A stretch of 50,602 nt of DNA from a bacterium. GTDB taxonomy: Bacteria; Zhuqueibacterota; Zhuqueibacteria; Residuimicrobiales; Krinioviventaceae. The position numbers were made by a program, and so were the translations under genes. This document shows positions 7,617-16,647 of the stretch, one piece after another (within the stretch, counting starts at the first letter, position 1; each line of letters starts with the position of its first letter). The DNA lies in the NCBI GenBank assembly GCA_029561455.1, contig JAKQIY010000053.1, positions 1 through 50,602 on the forward strand, written 5' to 3'. The notes under the pieces were generated by a model, which was given only the letters and a program-made list of their open reading frames with translations, made no database searches and was not told where the DNA came from.

Positions 7617-8561
7617 GTGAACCATGAATATCACAAATCTGTTCTTGTACAAGAAGCGCTTGACGGCCTGGAAGCCGTCACGGCGCGAATAATAGTTGAC
7701 GCGACTTGTGGCGACGGCGGATACTCTAGTGAACTGTTGCGTGTGATGCCGCCAGACGGGATGGTGATAGCGATTGATCGCGATCCCCAGGCAATTGCGC
7801 GGGCTAAAGACAGGTTGTCGTCATACCAGGATCGGTTTGTGGCTGTTAAAGGTAATTTTTGTAATATCGATACCCTGGTAACCGGTCTCGGCATAACGCA
7901 GGTTGATGGCGTTGTAGCTGACCTGGGTGTTTCGTACTTGCAGATCAGTGACCCGGAGCGGGGTTTCATGTTTATGAAGCCCGGCCCGTTGTTGATGAAT
8001 ATGGGTGATGATTGCCGGGTAAATGCGGAAACAGTTGTAAACGAGTATTCGGGGGAAGAGTTGGCACGCATTTTTTGGGAATATGGTGAGGAGAGGGCTT
8101 CGTGGAAAATAGCAAATGCCATAACAAGATTTCGCCAAACGACAAGAATTACTACCACCCGGCAGCTTGTCGATATTATTCGTGGTGTAGTCGGCTCCAG
8201 ATTCGAAATCAAATCCTTCGCCAGAATATTTCAAGCTATCAGGATGCATGTGAATATGGAAATTGAGAACCTGAAACAATTTTTACCTGCATCTTTACGA
8301 ATTTTAAAGACCGGCGGTGTATTGGCCATAGTTGCCTATCACAGCGGTGAAGATCGAATCGTCAAGGAATTCATGCGTGAACAGGCGAACCCCTGCACCT
8401 GCCCCAAAGAACTGCCCTGGTGTGTATGCGGCAAAAAACCGGTGTTGCAATTAAAAGGCAAAATGATCACTCCCGGTGATGAGGAAATCCGTAATAACCC
8501 AAGCGCCAGGTCGGCAAAGCTAAGAGTAGCCCAGGTCATCGGCAAGGGTGGTGCGGTATGA
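7617..8561 (+). CDS. rsmH: 16S rRNA (cytosine(1402)-N4)-methyltransferase RsmH
   Basis: 314 residues from a GTG start that lacks a clear Shine-Dalgarno sequence. The family's opening HxSVLVQEAL, SAM-binding DATCGDGGYS, then DGVVADLGVSYLQI with RGFMF, QAIRMHVNMEIENL and the C-terminal NPSARSAKLR are all present. RsmH methylates C1402 of 16S rRNA with S-adenosylmethionine. Several motifs are slightly divergent: AYHSGEDRIV replaces the usual SFHSLEDRIVK, and the glycine-rich loop reads CGDGG. The fold and length are normal, so activity is expected. It overlaps the next gene by 4 bases (ATGA), indicating translational coupling. Confidence 0.95.
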   Translation: MNHEYHKSVLVQEALDGLEAVTARIIVDATCGDGGYSSELLRVMPPDGMVIAIDRDPQAIARAKDRLSSYQDRFVAVKGNFCNIDTLVTGLGITQVDGVVADLGVSYLQISDPERGFMFMKPGPLLMNMGDDCRVNAETVVNEYSGEELARIFWEYGEERASWKIANAITRFRQTTRITTTRQLVDIIRGVVGSRFEIKSFARIFQAIRMHVNMEIENLKQFLPASLRILKTGGVLAIVAYHSGEDRIVKEFMREQANPCTCPKELPWCVCGKKPVLQLKGKMITPGDEEIRNNPSARSAKLRVAQVIGKGGAV

Positions 8562-8878
8562 GCAATTCCGGTCACATAAATTCTTTTTACGGCCATAGCA
8601 AACAAAAGCGCATAAAAAAGTACTTTTGGTATGGCCTTTTCCTGTTTGCATTGTTCTGCATCGTTAAAGTATGGCAGAATGTCAGCGCCGATCAAATGAT
8701 CCGGCATAATCAACGTTTAAAAGCCGAACTCACGCAAATGCAATATGAATCGTATTTATTGACCTTGCAATTGGAAAACGTTGCCAATGTGGAAAGAATT
8801 GAACGGCTGGCCCATGAGAAACTGGGTTTTGTATATGCAGAAAAGGTGAATCTGGATCTAAATATTATTAATGACTAG
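8558..8878 (+). CDS. ftsL: FtsL-like divisome membrane protein
   Basis: 106 residues: a basic cytoplasmic N-terminus (KQKRIKK), one membrane helix at about 24-42 and a periplasmic coiled coil (about 45-80). It ends with IERLAHEKLGFV, which resembles the ERLAxxxLGM-like end of FtsL/DivIC proteins. FtsL forms a complex with FtsB and FtsQ that activates FtsW-FtsI. Sequence conservation is low in this family, so the assignment relies on topology and on position between rsmH and ftsI. The start overlaps the rsmH stop by 4 bases. Confidence 0.85.
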   Translation: MSNSGHINSFYGHSKQKRIKKYFWYGLFLFALFCIVKVWQNVSADQMIRHNQRLKAELTQMQYESYLLTLQLENVANVERIERLAHEKLGFVYAEKVNLDLNIIND

Positions 8879-8902
8879 TATTGTGAATATGGTGATACAG
8901 CA

Positions 8903-11026
8903 ATGAAGAATATGCAAAATTTTACATGGCGCTTTGATATTTTCACAGTCGGCGCATTGCTGTTTTTATTGCTGATGATCGTTAAAATGGTGCAAATACA
9001 GATTGGTGTGGGAGGGTTGGAGGTGACGGAAAACAGATTTCAGGCGCAGCACAAGTTACCGCCGGAGCGCGGCAGGATATTTGACCGCAATTTAAAAACC
9101 CTGGCTTTTAATATCCCGACGGTGACTCTGTTCGCCGATCCGAAAAAGATTGAAAACGCTAATGCGGCAGCCAGGGCGGTAGCATCCTTAACTGGTCTCG
9201 ATTTTGCCCAGGTGCGGGAAAAACTCGGCCAAAAAACCAATTATGTTAAACTGGCCACGAAGCTGCCCCTGGCGGTGCATGAAAAGCTTGGCAAACTTGG
9301 CATAACCGGTTTGTATTCCGAGGTTGTATTGACGCGCAAATATCCTAAAAGTGATCTGTGTTCACAATTACTGGGCTTTACGGATATCGACGGCAAAGGC
9401 ATAAGCGGCCTGGAGATGACCCAGGATTTCCTGCTGCAGGGCGCTCCGGGGCGGGTCGTCTACCAGATCACCGCCAATAATGAAAAATTTCCCCGCATCG
9501 GGTACCCGGAAGAACAAGCCCGTGACGGTAACGATTTTGTTTTAACGATTGATTACCGTTACCAGTATATTGCCGAACGGGAATTACATAATACCATACT
9601 TCAGACCGATGCTGCCGGCGGTGCGGTGATCATTATGAATCCGGAGACTGGGGAAATTCTGGCTATATGTTCCGAGCCTAATTTCAATCCCAATGAACCC
9701 GGTAAAGCGGATCAGGAAGCCTGGCGGATCAAACCCGTCACCGATATTTTTGAACCCGGTTCCACGTTCAAACCGATTCTCATGTCCGCCCTTCTGGAAA
9801 AAGGACTGCATACGACTTCCGATAAGGTGTTTTGTGAGAATGGTAAATATATGTTAAAAGACCGGCCCATTCGTGACACAGCCCCGTATGCCTGGCTCTC
9901 TATGCGCGATGTAATGGTTTATTCTTCAAATATCGGCATGTCCAAGCTGGCCATGGAGACTGACCGGAAACTGTTGTATGACTATGCCCGCGCTTTCGGC
10001 TTTGGTCAGGAAACCGGCGTTGGCCTGCAGGGTGAACAAAAGGGTATTTTAAGCAGTATCGGCGCCTGGAGCGGAGTTTCGCCAGGGTTTATTTCAATAG
10101 GGCACGAAGTGGCGGTTACCGCTTTACAAATGACCAATATGTTTTCGACCATAGCTAATGGCGGATTTTTGATGCAGCCTGTGATCGTTAAAGAAATCCG
10201 CAAGGATGGAATCCCCGTCAAGGTATACGGTCCACGGGCGGTCCGCAGGGTCATTTCTACCGCCACCGCCGACACGATGAAAAGTATCCTGGCCGATGTG
10301 GTCGAGCGGGGAACCGGTAAAAAAGCGGCAATAAAAGGTGTTACCGTCTGTGGTAAAACCGGCACTGCCAAGATGCCGTTCACGGATCGCAAGAACGTCG
10401 GCTACCAGGAAGGTAATTACATATCCAATTTTTGTGGATTCTTCCCGGCGGAAGACCCAAAAATTTGCATTTACGTAATGATCGAAAAGCCCCGCAACCT
10501 TTATTATGGCGGCGATGTGGGCGCGCCCTGTTTTAAAAACATTGCCGAACAGATCATAACCTTTGAAGGCCTGGATTATTTCCAGTCCCCCGATAGACAG
10601 GAAGAATTCCATACGGTTGAAAATAATCCCATCCTGGTGCCCAACCTGGTAGGGTGCAGCCGGGCTGCGGCCAGTTATGCGGAACATAAAGCCAGTTTAC
10701 CGATTCATACCGGCGGCGAGGGCCAATTTATCATGGCGCAAAATCCCCCGGCAGGAACAATATTGGCGGAAGCACAGGGCATTCGTTTGGATTCTGAAAC
10801 GAATAACGATGATAATGATGTACAACTGGTCCCCAATGTAACCGGTTTACCGGTTCGTAATGCCATGAATATTCTGGCTGTTAAAGGATTCAGGGCGGTG
10901 ATAATTGGCTCCGGTAAAGTTGCCAGGCAGCAACCGGGGCCCGGGAAAAAAATCGGCAAACAGGAGCAGGTTTTACTGCAATGCGAGTCTGCCGTTAATT
11001 TAAATGATTTATTGGTATTAAGGTAA
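8903..11026 (+). CDS. ftsI: Division-specific penicillin-binding protein (FtsI/PBP2x type) with two PASTA domains
   Basis: 707 residues. A single N-terminal membrane anchor (about 14-33) is followed by the PBP dimerisation domain (RGRIFDRN near residue 54) and a transpeptidase domain. The acyl-enzyme Ser is S287 in STFK (287-290), SSN is at 341-343 and KTGT at 485-488. Two PASTA domains close the protein (about 575-636 and 639-699), each opening with a VPN-V/L-G motif. It cross-links septal peptidoglycan together with FtsW. C-terminal PASTA domains are usual in Gram-positive SpoVD/PBP2x and occur in several FCB and other phyla. The gene sits at the standard place between ftsL and the mur genes. 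Confidence 0.95.
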   Translation: MKNMQNFTWRFDIFTVGALLFLLLMIVKMVQIQIGVGGLEVTENRFQAQHKLPPERGRIFDRNLKTLAFNIPTVTLFADPKKIENANAAARAVASLTGLDFAQVREKLGQKTNYVKLATKLPLAVHEKLGKLGITGLYSEVVLTRKYPKSDLCSQLLGFTDIDGKGISGLEMTQDFLLQGAPGRVVYQITANNEKFPRIGYPEEQARDGNDFVLTIDYRYQYIAERELHNTILQTDAAGGAVIIMNPETGEILAICSEPNFNPNEPGKADQEAWRIKPVTDIFEPGSTFKPILMSALLEKGLHTTSDKVFCENGKYMLKDRPIRDTAPYAWLSMRDVMVYSSNIGMSKLAMETDRKLLYDYARAFGFGQETGVGLQGEQKGILSSIGAWSGVSPGFISIGHEVAVTALQMTNMFSTIANGGFLMQPVIVKEIRKDGIPVKVYGPRAVRRVISTATADTMKSILADVVERGTGKKAAIKGVTVCGKTGTAKMPFTDRKNVGYQEGNYISNFCGFFPAEDPKICIYVMIEKPRNLYYGGDVGAPCFKNIAEQIITFEGLDYFQSPDRQEEFHTVENNPILVPNLVGCSRAAASYAEHKASLPIHTGGEGQFIMAQNPPAGTILAEAQGIRLDSETNNDDNDVQLVPNVTGLPVRNAMNILAVKGFRAVIIGSGKVARQQPGPGKKIGKQEQVLLQCESAVNLNDLLVLR

Positions 11027-11032
11027 AAAGCA

Positions 11033-12439
11033 GTGAGCAATTTATTATTAACAATTCCGGAATTACTCCAACTAGACGCCTGCCATGCAGACTGGCATAG
11101 CCAGGCGCAGCCCCCGGAAACAGCAATTACCGGCATCGGCACCGATTCGCGAAGCGCCCGGCCGGGTGATTTGTTCTTTGCGATCAAAGGCGATAAATTT
11201 GACGGCCATGATTTTATCATGCAGGCAGTTACCAATGGCGCCGCCGCCTGTGTGGTCAGTGCGTCATGGTATAATACTCATGGAAGCCAATTTCCCCAGG
11301 CTGCATTCATTACCGTACAGGATACCCTGATCGCTTACCAGGAATTTGCCCGTTATTACCGTAAGAAATTTTCCATACCCGTGCTTGCCATTACCGGCAG
11401 TTCCGGTAAAACCACCACCAAAGAATTGGTGGCAGAGGTACTGGTGCAAAAGTACCGGGTATTAAAGAATATGAAATCGTTCAATAATCATATCGGCGTT
11501 CCGGCTACTTTATTTGAATTGCGCCCCGAACATGAAATTTTAGTGATCGAACTGGGCACCAATCACTTTGGCGAACTGCGGCGCCTCAGCTACCTGGTTG
11601 AGCCGACCGCCTGCCTGCTGACCAATATCGGTTATGCCCACCTGGAACACCTGGACAGCGTTGAAGGTGTGCTCAAAGCTAAAATGGAGATCTTTGCCAG
11701 TATGCGGCCCGGCGGCGCGGCCTTTTACAATGCCGATGATAAAAATTTACACGGCGTCCAGTTCCCGGCGGCAAAAAGTATTTCCTATGCTGTTGAAAAT
11801 AACGCCAATGTTCAAGGGCATATTGAATCATGCGATGATTATGCCAGGTATTTGTTTAGCGTAATGGGTGTTAAAATTACACTTAAACTGCCCGGTCGTC
11901 ATAACGTCGGCAATGCCCTGGCCGCCGCAGCAGTTGGTTCTTTTTATGCTCTCACACCGGAGCAGATCAAAGCCGGCCTGGAAATGGTTGAACCTGCCGA
12001 TAAACGCGCCCAGGTAATGGAGATTAAAGGTATCCGCATCATCAATGATTGCTACAATTCAAATCCGGGCAGTTGTTATGCTGCGCTTGCCACATTGGGC
12101 GAAATGAATTTGACCGGAACCGGGCGGCGAATTGCGGTACTGGGTGATATGAAGGAATTAGGTAAATATACGTTTTCGGAGCATGAAAAACTGGCCGCTG
12201 TCGCTTCCCGGTATAAAATTGATATGCTTTACCTGTTTGGCGACGCCACAGCGCATACCTTTCAGGCTGCTGCCGCTTTTCCCGGTTTGCAGGCAAAACA
12301 CTTTAACGATAAAAGCGACTTGCAAGGCGAATTACTCGATGCCCTGCAGGAACATGATATAATACTCATAAAAGGCTCCCGTTCCATGCAAATGGAAACA
12401 ATTGTGGAATATGTGACCACTCAATTAAAAGGCAGGTGA
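11033..12439 (+). CDS. murF: UDP-N-acetylmuramoyl-tripeptide--D-alanyl-D-alanine ligase MurF
   Basis: 468 residues from a GTG start, 6 bases after ftsI, with AAGG 9 bases upstream. The N-terminal UDP-binding part contains TDSRSARPGDLFFAI. The ATP-binding loop ITGSSGKTT is at about 120-128, followed by NMKSFNNHIGVP, ELGTNHFGEL and the C-terminal NDCYNSNPGS, all typical of MurF. It adds D-Ala-D-Ala to the UDP-muramyl tripeptide in the cytoplasm. The FNNHxGVP signature marks MurF and not MurE, which usually precedes it but is missing here. Confidence 0.95.
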   Translation: MSNLLLTIPELLQLDACHADWHSQAQPPETAITGIGTDSRSARPGDLFFAIKGDKFDGHDFIMQAVTNGAAACVVSASWYNTHGSQFPQAAFITVQDTLIAYQEFARYYRKKFSIPVLAITGSSGKTTTKELVAEVLVQKYRVLKNMKSFNNHIGVPATLFELRPEHEILVIELGTNHFGELRRLSYLVEPTACLLTNIGYAHLEHLDSVEGVLKAKMEIFASMRPGGAAFYNADDKNLHGVQFPAAKSISYAVENNANVQGHIESCDDYARYLFSVMGVKITLKLPGRHNVGNALAAAAVGSFYALTPEQIKAGLEMVEPADKRAQVMEIKGIRIINDCYNSNPGSCYAALATLGEMNLTGTGRRIAVLGDMKELGKYTFSEHEKLAAVASRYKIDMLYLFGDATAHTFQAAAAFPGLQAKHFNDKSDLQGELLDALQEHDIILIKGSRSMQMETIVEYVTTQLKGR

Positions 12440-12445
12440 GTTTTT

Positions 12446-13531
12446 ATGTTATATTATTTACTAACCCCGTTACGCGATGAATTTATAGGTTTTAACCTGT
12501 TTCGCTATATTTCATTTCGTGCTGCATTAAGCGGTTTTTTTGCTTTTTTTATCTGTGTTTTTATCGGTCCTTATATTATTAGAACGCTGAAACGTCTGCA
12601 GATCGGCGAAGAGATCAGGAATGACGGTCCGCAAACCCATTTGAGTAAAAAGGGAACCCCCAGTATGGGCGGCGTTATCATCGTGGGCGGCGTGTTGATC
12701 TCTACACTCTTGTTCGCTCAATTCAAGGAAATGACGATCTGGCTGGTGTTGCTGGTTACCCTGTTTTTATCGGCCATCGGTTTTATGGACGACTATTTGA
12801 AAATTGTAAAAAAATATTCCAAAGGCCTCATCGCCAGGTATAAATTGATCTTTCAGATATTGCTTGGTATTGTTGTAGGCTGCCTGGTTTACTTTTTCCC
12901 GGTTGTGGAAGAAGCGCGCACCATGTCCACTGTGCCGTTCTTTAAAGACTATGAGTTTAATTTTGGGATCTTTTATATTCCCTTTATTGCTTTTGTTATA
13001 ACCGCGATGTCGAACAGTTCCAACTTGACCGACGGTCTCGATGGGTTACTTGCCGGTCTCGTCGCCGTTGCCGCTATTGCCTTTGGCGCCATTTGCTACG
13101 TCTCCGGTCGTGTGGACTTTACAGATTATCTCAATATTATCTATTTGCCTGGGTCGGGAGAGTTGACAATCTTTTGCGCCGCCCTGGTGGGCGCCTGTTT
13201 GGGATTTTTATGGTATAATGCCCATCCGGCGCAGGTCTTTATGGGCGATACCGGGTCGCTGGCGCTCGGCGGCTCAATTGCCGCAGTCGCGATCCTGGTA
13301 AAGAAGGAATTCTGGCTGTTAATCATCTGCGGTTTATTTGTAGTGGAAAGTTTATCGGTCATCATCCAGGTTTTCTGGTACAAACGAACCAAAAAAAGAA
13401 TTTTTAAAATGGCGCCGATCCACCACCATTTTGAATTGCTTGGCTGGGCGGAACCCAAAGTGGTGGTCAGGTTCTGGATTGTCGCTATATTGCTTTCTTT
13501 ATTAACGTTTACGACTTTTAAAATCAGGTAA
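12446..13531 (+). CDS. mraY: Phospho-N-acetylmuramoyl-pentapeptide-transferase MraY
   Basis: 361 residues with about ten membrane helices. Canonical motifs are visible: KKGTPSMGG near residue 68, the catalytic DD in GFMDDYLK (about 112), NLTDGLDGL (about 193), [11 protein letters not shown] (about 266) and [12 protein letters not shown] near the C-terminus. It transfers phospho-MurNAc-pentapeptide to undecaprenyl phosphate to make lipid I at the inner membrane. It follows murF by 6 bases and precedes ftsW by 9. The murD gene usually found at this place is absent. Confidence 0.97.
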   Translation: MLYYLLTPLRDEFIGFNLFRYISFRAALSGFFAFFICVFIGPYIIRTLKRLQIGEEIRNDGPQTHLSKKGTPSMGGVIIVGGVLISTLLFAQFKEMTIWLVLLVTLFLSAIGFMDDYLKIVKKYSKGLIARYKLIFQILLGIVVGCLVYFFPVVEEARTMSTVPFFKDYEFNFGIFYIPFIAFVITAMSNSSNLTDGLDGLLAGLVAVAAIAFGAICYVSGRVDFTDYLNIIYLPGSGELTIFCAALVGACLGFLWYNAHPAQVFMGDTGSLALGGSIAAVAILVKKEFWLLIICGLFVVESLSVIIQVFWYKRTKKRIFKMAPIHHHFELLGWAEPKVVVRFWIVAILLSLLTFTTFKIR

Positions 13532-13540
13532 TAAATAATA

Positions 13541-14791
13541 ATGACAAACGCTGCAAAGCAAAAATTTGATATTAGCAAAATAGATTACCTGCTGGTTTTT
13601 TGTGTTTTATTACTGCTGATCATCGGTGCGAGTATGGTCTATTCCGCCAGTTCCTTTAGGGCGGAAAAAGAGTTTGGCGATAGCGCTCATTTTTTCAAAA
13701 ACCATCTGGCGCGGGTCTTTATCGGATTGCTTTTAATGGGTGTTCTGACAGTGGTAAATTACCGCAAGTGCCTGGGTCTTTCGCCCATTATTATGGCGGG
13801 CAGCATTATTTTGCTGTTGCTGTTGTTCACCCATGCTCCCTTTGTTATTACCCGCAACGAGGCGTCGCGGTGGCTGCGGCTGGGATTTTTTACTTTTCAA
13901 CCCTCGGATTTTGCCCGTTATGGATTGATTTTAATTCTCGCCCGGCTGCTCTACCAGAACCGCGAAGAACTGGAAGAATGGAAGGGATTTTTAAAATATA
14001 TCGCTTTTGTGTTCATTATTGTCGGCATGGTCGCCCTGGAAAAAGATTTCGGCACCGCCATGCTGATCACTTTGATTGCTTTTTGTATGTTTTTCTTTGC
14101 CGAAGTGAAAATGGGTTTTTTGCTGTCAATCGGCTTGTCAATTGTAACGGTCGGCTTGTTATATATCAAAAAAAATGGTTATATGCTGCAAAGAATATTG
14201 TCTTTTTTTGATGTTATGCTCAATAAAAATTTAACCGATTACCAGATCCGGCAATCGATCATCAGTTTTAACATCGGCGGTTTGTTCGGACAGGGCATTG
14301 GCGACAGCCGTCAAAAATACATGTTTTTACCCGAACCGCATAAAGATTTTATTTTTTCGGTTATCGGCGAAGAACTGGGTTTACTAGGCTGTATCGGCGT
14401 GTTGTTGTTGTTCTTTATGATCATTTACCGGGGCATGCGCATTGCCAAAACCGCCCCGGATGGTTATGGCCGGCTGTTGGCCGGAGGCATTACCGTGTGC
14501 ATCGGCATTTATGCGTTTTTCAATGCGGCTATTACCATGGTGCTGCTGCCGACTACCGGCATCCCGATGCCGTTTATCAGTTATGGCGGCTCGGCAATGG
14601 TTACGCATCTGGCTGCAGTGGGTATTTTGCTGAATATTTCCAGCCAGAGTAACGCCGCTTTTATGAATTATCCGAATCGTACTGTTTATAAAGACCGGAT
14701 AAAACGGTTAACGCTCAGCTTTTCCGGCGCTTCCGGGTCAACGCGCTATGCAAAAACTGAGCCCGCATCCAAGTACAGGATTATACGCTAA
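13541..14791 (+). CDS. ftsW: SEDS peptidoglycan glycosyltransferase FtsW
   Basis: 416 residues, polytopic. SEDS-family motifs are present: an N-terminal helix ending in MVYSASS, RWLRLGFFTFQPSD, ALEKDFGTAML (the catalytic-Asp loop), PHKDFIFSVIGEELG and TTGIPMPFISYGGSAM. FtsW polymerises glycan strands from lipid II at the septum with its partner transpeptidase, encoded upstream. Its stop shares one base with the start of murG. Placement in the dcw cluster and pairing with a division PBP favour FtsW over RodA. Confidence 0.95.
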   Translation: MTNAAKQKFDISKIDYLLVFCVLLLLIIGASMVYSASSFRAEKEFGDSAHFFKNHLARVFIGLLLMGVLTVVNYRKCLGLSPIIMAGSIILLLLLFTHAPFVITRNEASRWLRLGFFTFQPSDFARYGLILILARLLYQNREELEEWKGFLKYIAFVFIIVGMVALEKDFGTAMLITLIAFCMFFFAEVKMGFLLSIGLSIVTVGLLYIKKNGYMLQRILSFFDVMLNKNLTDYQIRQSIISFNIGGLFGQGIGDSRQKYMFLPEPHKDFIFSVIGEELGLLGCIGVLLLFFMIIYRGMRIAKTAPDGYGRLLAGGITVCIGIYAFFNAAITMVLLPTTGIPMPFISYGGSAMVTHLAAVGILLNISSQSNAAFMNYPNRTVYKDRIKRLTLSFSGASGSTRYAKTEPASKYRIIR

Positions 14792-15918
14792 TGACTGCAA
14801 AAGATCAAAAAAATCCTGTTTACATACTGGCCGGCGCCGGAACCGGGGGACACCTGTACCCGGCCATTGCCATCGGCGAAATGATATTACAGTTACAGCC
14901 GCAAAGCAAAATCTGTTTTATCGGCACCAAAAAAGGTCTCGAAACCCGGGTTGTCCCGGCAGCCGGGCATGAATTGATATTAATCTCTGTGCGCGGCTTT
15001 TCCCGCAAGAATGTGTTTGCCAATGTCATCGTGTTAGGACGTTTATTGGTCAGTCTTGTGCAGTGTATGCGAATTTTACATAAAATTAAACCGGCGGCAG
15101 TTATCGGCTCCGGTGGTTATGTCAGCGGCCCTATGTTGTTTATGGCAGTTCTGCTCGGCTACCCGACCCTGATCCAGGAACAGAACAGTTATCCCGGCAT
15201 GACAACACGTTGGCTGGCAAAATGGGTCGACCGGGTGCATATCAGCTTTGCCGAATCCGCTGCTTTTTTTAAACGGCAGGATAACCTGGTGTTGACCGGC
15301 AACCCGGTACGTTCTTTTCAAAATGTTACCGACAAACACGCTGCCAGGTCGGTTTTTAACCTGCAACCGGATAAATTAACGATGCTGGTATTTGGCGGCA
15401 GCCAGGGCGCGTTGGCTGTGAACAAGGCAGTTATTGCCTGCCTGGAAAGAATAATGCAGGAAACCGATTTGCAAGTGATCTGGGGCACCGGAAAAACCGC
15501 ATATCCCCTGGTTGCCGATGCGATTGCGCCCTGGAAAAACCGGATCTATGCCGCCGAATATATCCATAATATGGATATGGCTTATGCCGCCAGCGATTTT
15601 GCCGTGTGCCGCTCCGGCGCCATTACCCTGGCTGAACTGGCGGTTTGCGGAATTCCGTCGCTATTGATACCATATCCCTTTGCAGCTGCGGGGCATCAGG
15701 AAAAAAACGCCCGTGCTTTTGCTAAAATCGGCGCTGCACAGATGATTTTAGAAGCGGAATTGAACCGGGATGCGCTGTTCGGACGGATTGTCGAATTATA
15801 CCGTGATCCGCAGAAACGTGAAACCATGCGCAAGGCGGCGCTGGGTGCGGCTTTCCCGGAAGCTACTGAAAAAATTGTCAAATCGGTTTTTGAAATTGCC
15901 AATAAAGGAACAAAATAA
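14791..15918 (+). CDS. murG: UDP-N-acetylglucosamine transferase MurG (lipid II synthase)
   Basis: 375 residues, GT-B fold. The glycine-rich N-terminal loop is GAGTGGHLYPAIAI, with GSGGYVSGP and QEQNSYPG in the N-domain, TGNPVR at the domain linker, and GGSQGA, SGAITLAEL and PYPFAAAGHQEKNA in the C-domain, which bind UDP-GlcNAc. It converts lipid I to lipid II on the inner face of the membrane. It overlaps ftsW by one base and the ftsQ-like gene by one base, so the three are translated as a unit. Confidence 0.97.
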   Translation: MTAKDQKNPVYILAGAGTGGHLYPAIAIGEMILQLQPQSKICFIGTKKGLETRVVPAAGHELILISVRGFSRKNVFANVIVLGRLLVSLVQCMRILHKIKPAAVIGSGGYVSGPMLFMAVLLGYPTLIQEQNSYPGMTTRWLAKWVDRVHISFAESAAFFKRQDNLVLTGNPVRSFQNVTDKHAARSVFNLQPDKLTMLVFGGSQGALAVNKAVIACLERIMQETDLQVIWGTGKTAYPLVADAIAPWKNRIYAAEYIHNMDMAYAASDFAVCRSGAITLAELAVCGIPSLLIPYPFAAAGHQEKNARAFAKIGAAQMILEAELNRDALFGRIVELYRDPQKRETMRKAALGAAFPEATEKIVKSVFEIANKGTK

Positions 15919-16631
15919 TGGATTTTTTAGCATTAGGTAAAAAAGTTTTATTTTTTAGTATGGCCCTGCTGACCGGGCTGTTTATTATGCAATCGATCAT
16001 CGAAGCGCATTCGCCGCAGCCCCGGGACCCAGAACTTTATCCGGCTTTTACAAGTGAAGAAACGAGCGAGCCGGATGGTACCATTCTGGACAAGTTAATA
16101 CCTGAGCACAAAGAGATTAAAAGTTTGAATTCGGTTGCCCAGGGCGATCTGCAGGAACGTCTTGATTCCGGTAAAAAACGCGGCAAGCCGGTGGCTTTTT
16201 TGTCGGAAAAAAAGTTATATCTGCTGGATGGTAAAGCCAATATCCTTGCCCCGGCCGATTCGGCGGCGTATTGTGATCTGCCGGTCATTTCCGGGGATAG
16301 TTTAAAGATCGACTGGAAGCGGTTGCAGGTAACCGGCGAAGAAATTGAACAGGCAATGAACTTTATTAAAATGACCAGAAAGGATGACTACCTGGCGTAT
16401 GCCAATATTTCCCAGATTTATATTCATCATGAAATTGGCCTGATCGTTTATACCAATTATGCTAATGGTCTGCCGCTTATCGTCGGTAAAGGCGATATCG
16501 AAAAAAAGATTGTGTACCTGAAGGCTTTTCAAAAACAACTTGGCAATACCAAACTGGCTGCAAATGCCCGTTATCTGGATTTACGACTCGACGGGCAAAT
16601 AATTGTTAAAAAAGCAAATCCCAATATTTAA
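15918..16631 (+). CDS. ftsQ: FtsQ-like divisome protein with a short POTRA region
   Basis: 237 residues: a short cytoplasmic N-terminus, one membrane helix at about 10-28, and a periplasmic part ending in the FtsQ/DivIB beta domain. Support comes from KLYLLDGKANIL then LPVISG (about 100-126) and the terminal ARYLDLRLDGQIIVKK (about 218-233). The stretch of about 60 residues between helix and beta domain, where a POTRA domain of about 70 residues belongs, is Pro/Glu-rich and lacks the usual motifs. Its position between murG and ftsA is classic for ftsQ. AAAGGA at 15904-15909 supports the start. Identity is likely; the POTRA domain may be degenerate. Confidence 0.8.
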   Translation: MDFLALGKKVLFFSMALLTGLFIMQSIIEAHSPQPRDPELYPAFTSEETSEPDGTILDKLIPEHKEIKSLNSVAQGDLQERLDSGKKRGKPVAFLSEKKLYLLDGKANILAPADSAAYCDLPVISGDSLKIDWKRLQVTGEEIEQAMNFIKMTRKDDYLAYANISQIYIHHEIGLIVYTNYANGLPLIVGKGDIEKKIVYLKAFQKQLGNTKLAANARYLDLRLDGQIIVKKANPNI

Positions 16632-16647
16632 AAGGACGGGGTTTTAT

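Noticed and set aside
8558-8878. Possible FtsB/DivIC instead of FtsL
   Set aside because: The fold is similar, but position between rsmH and ftsI is the standard ftsL place.
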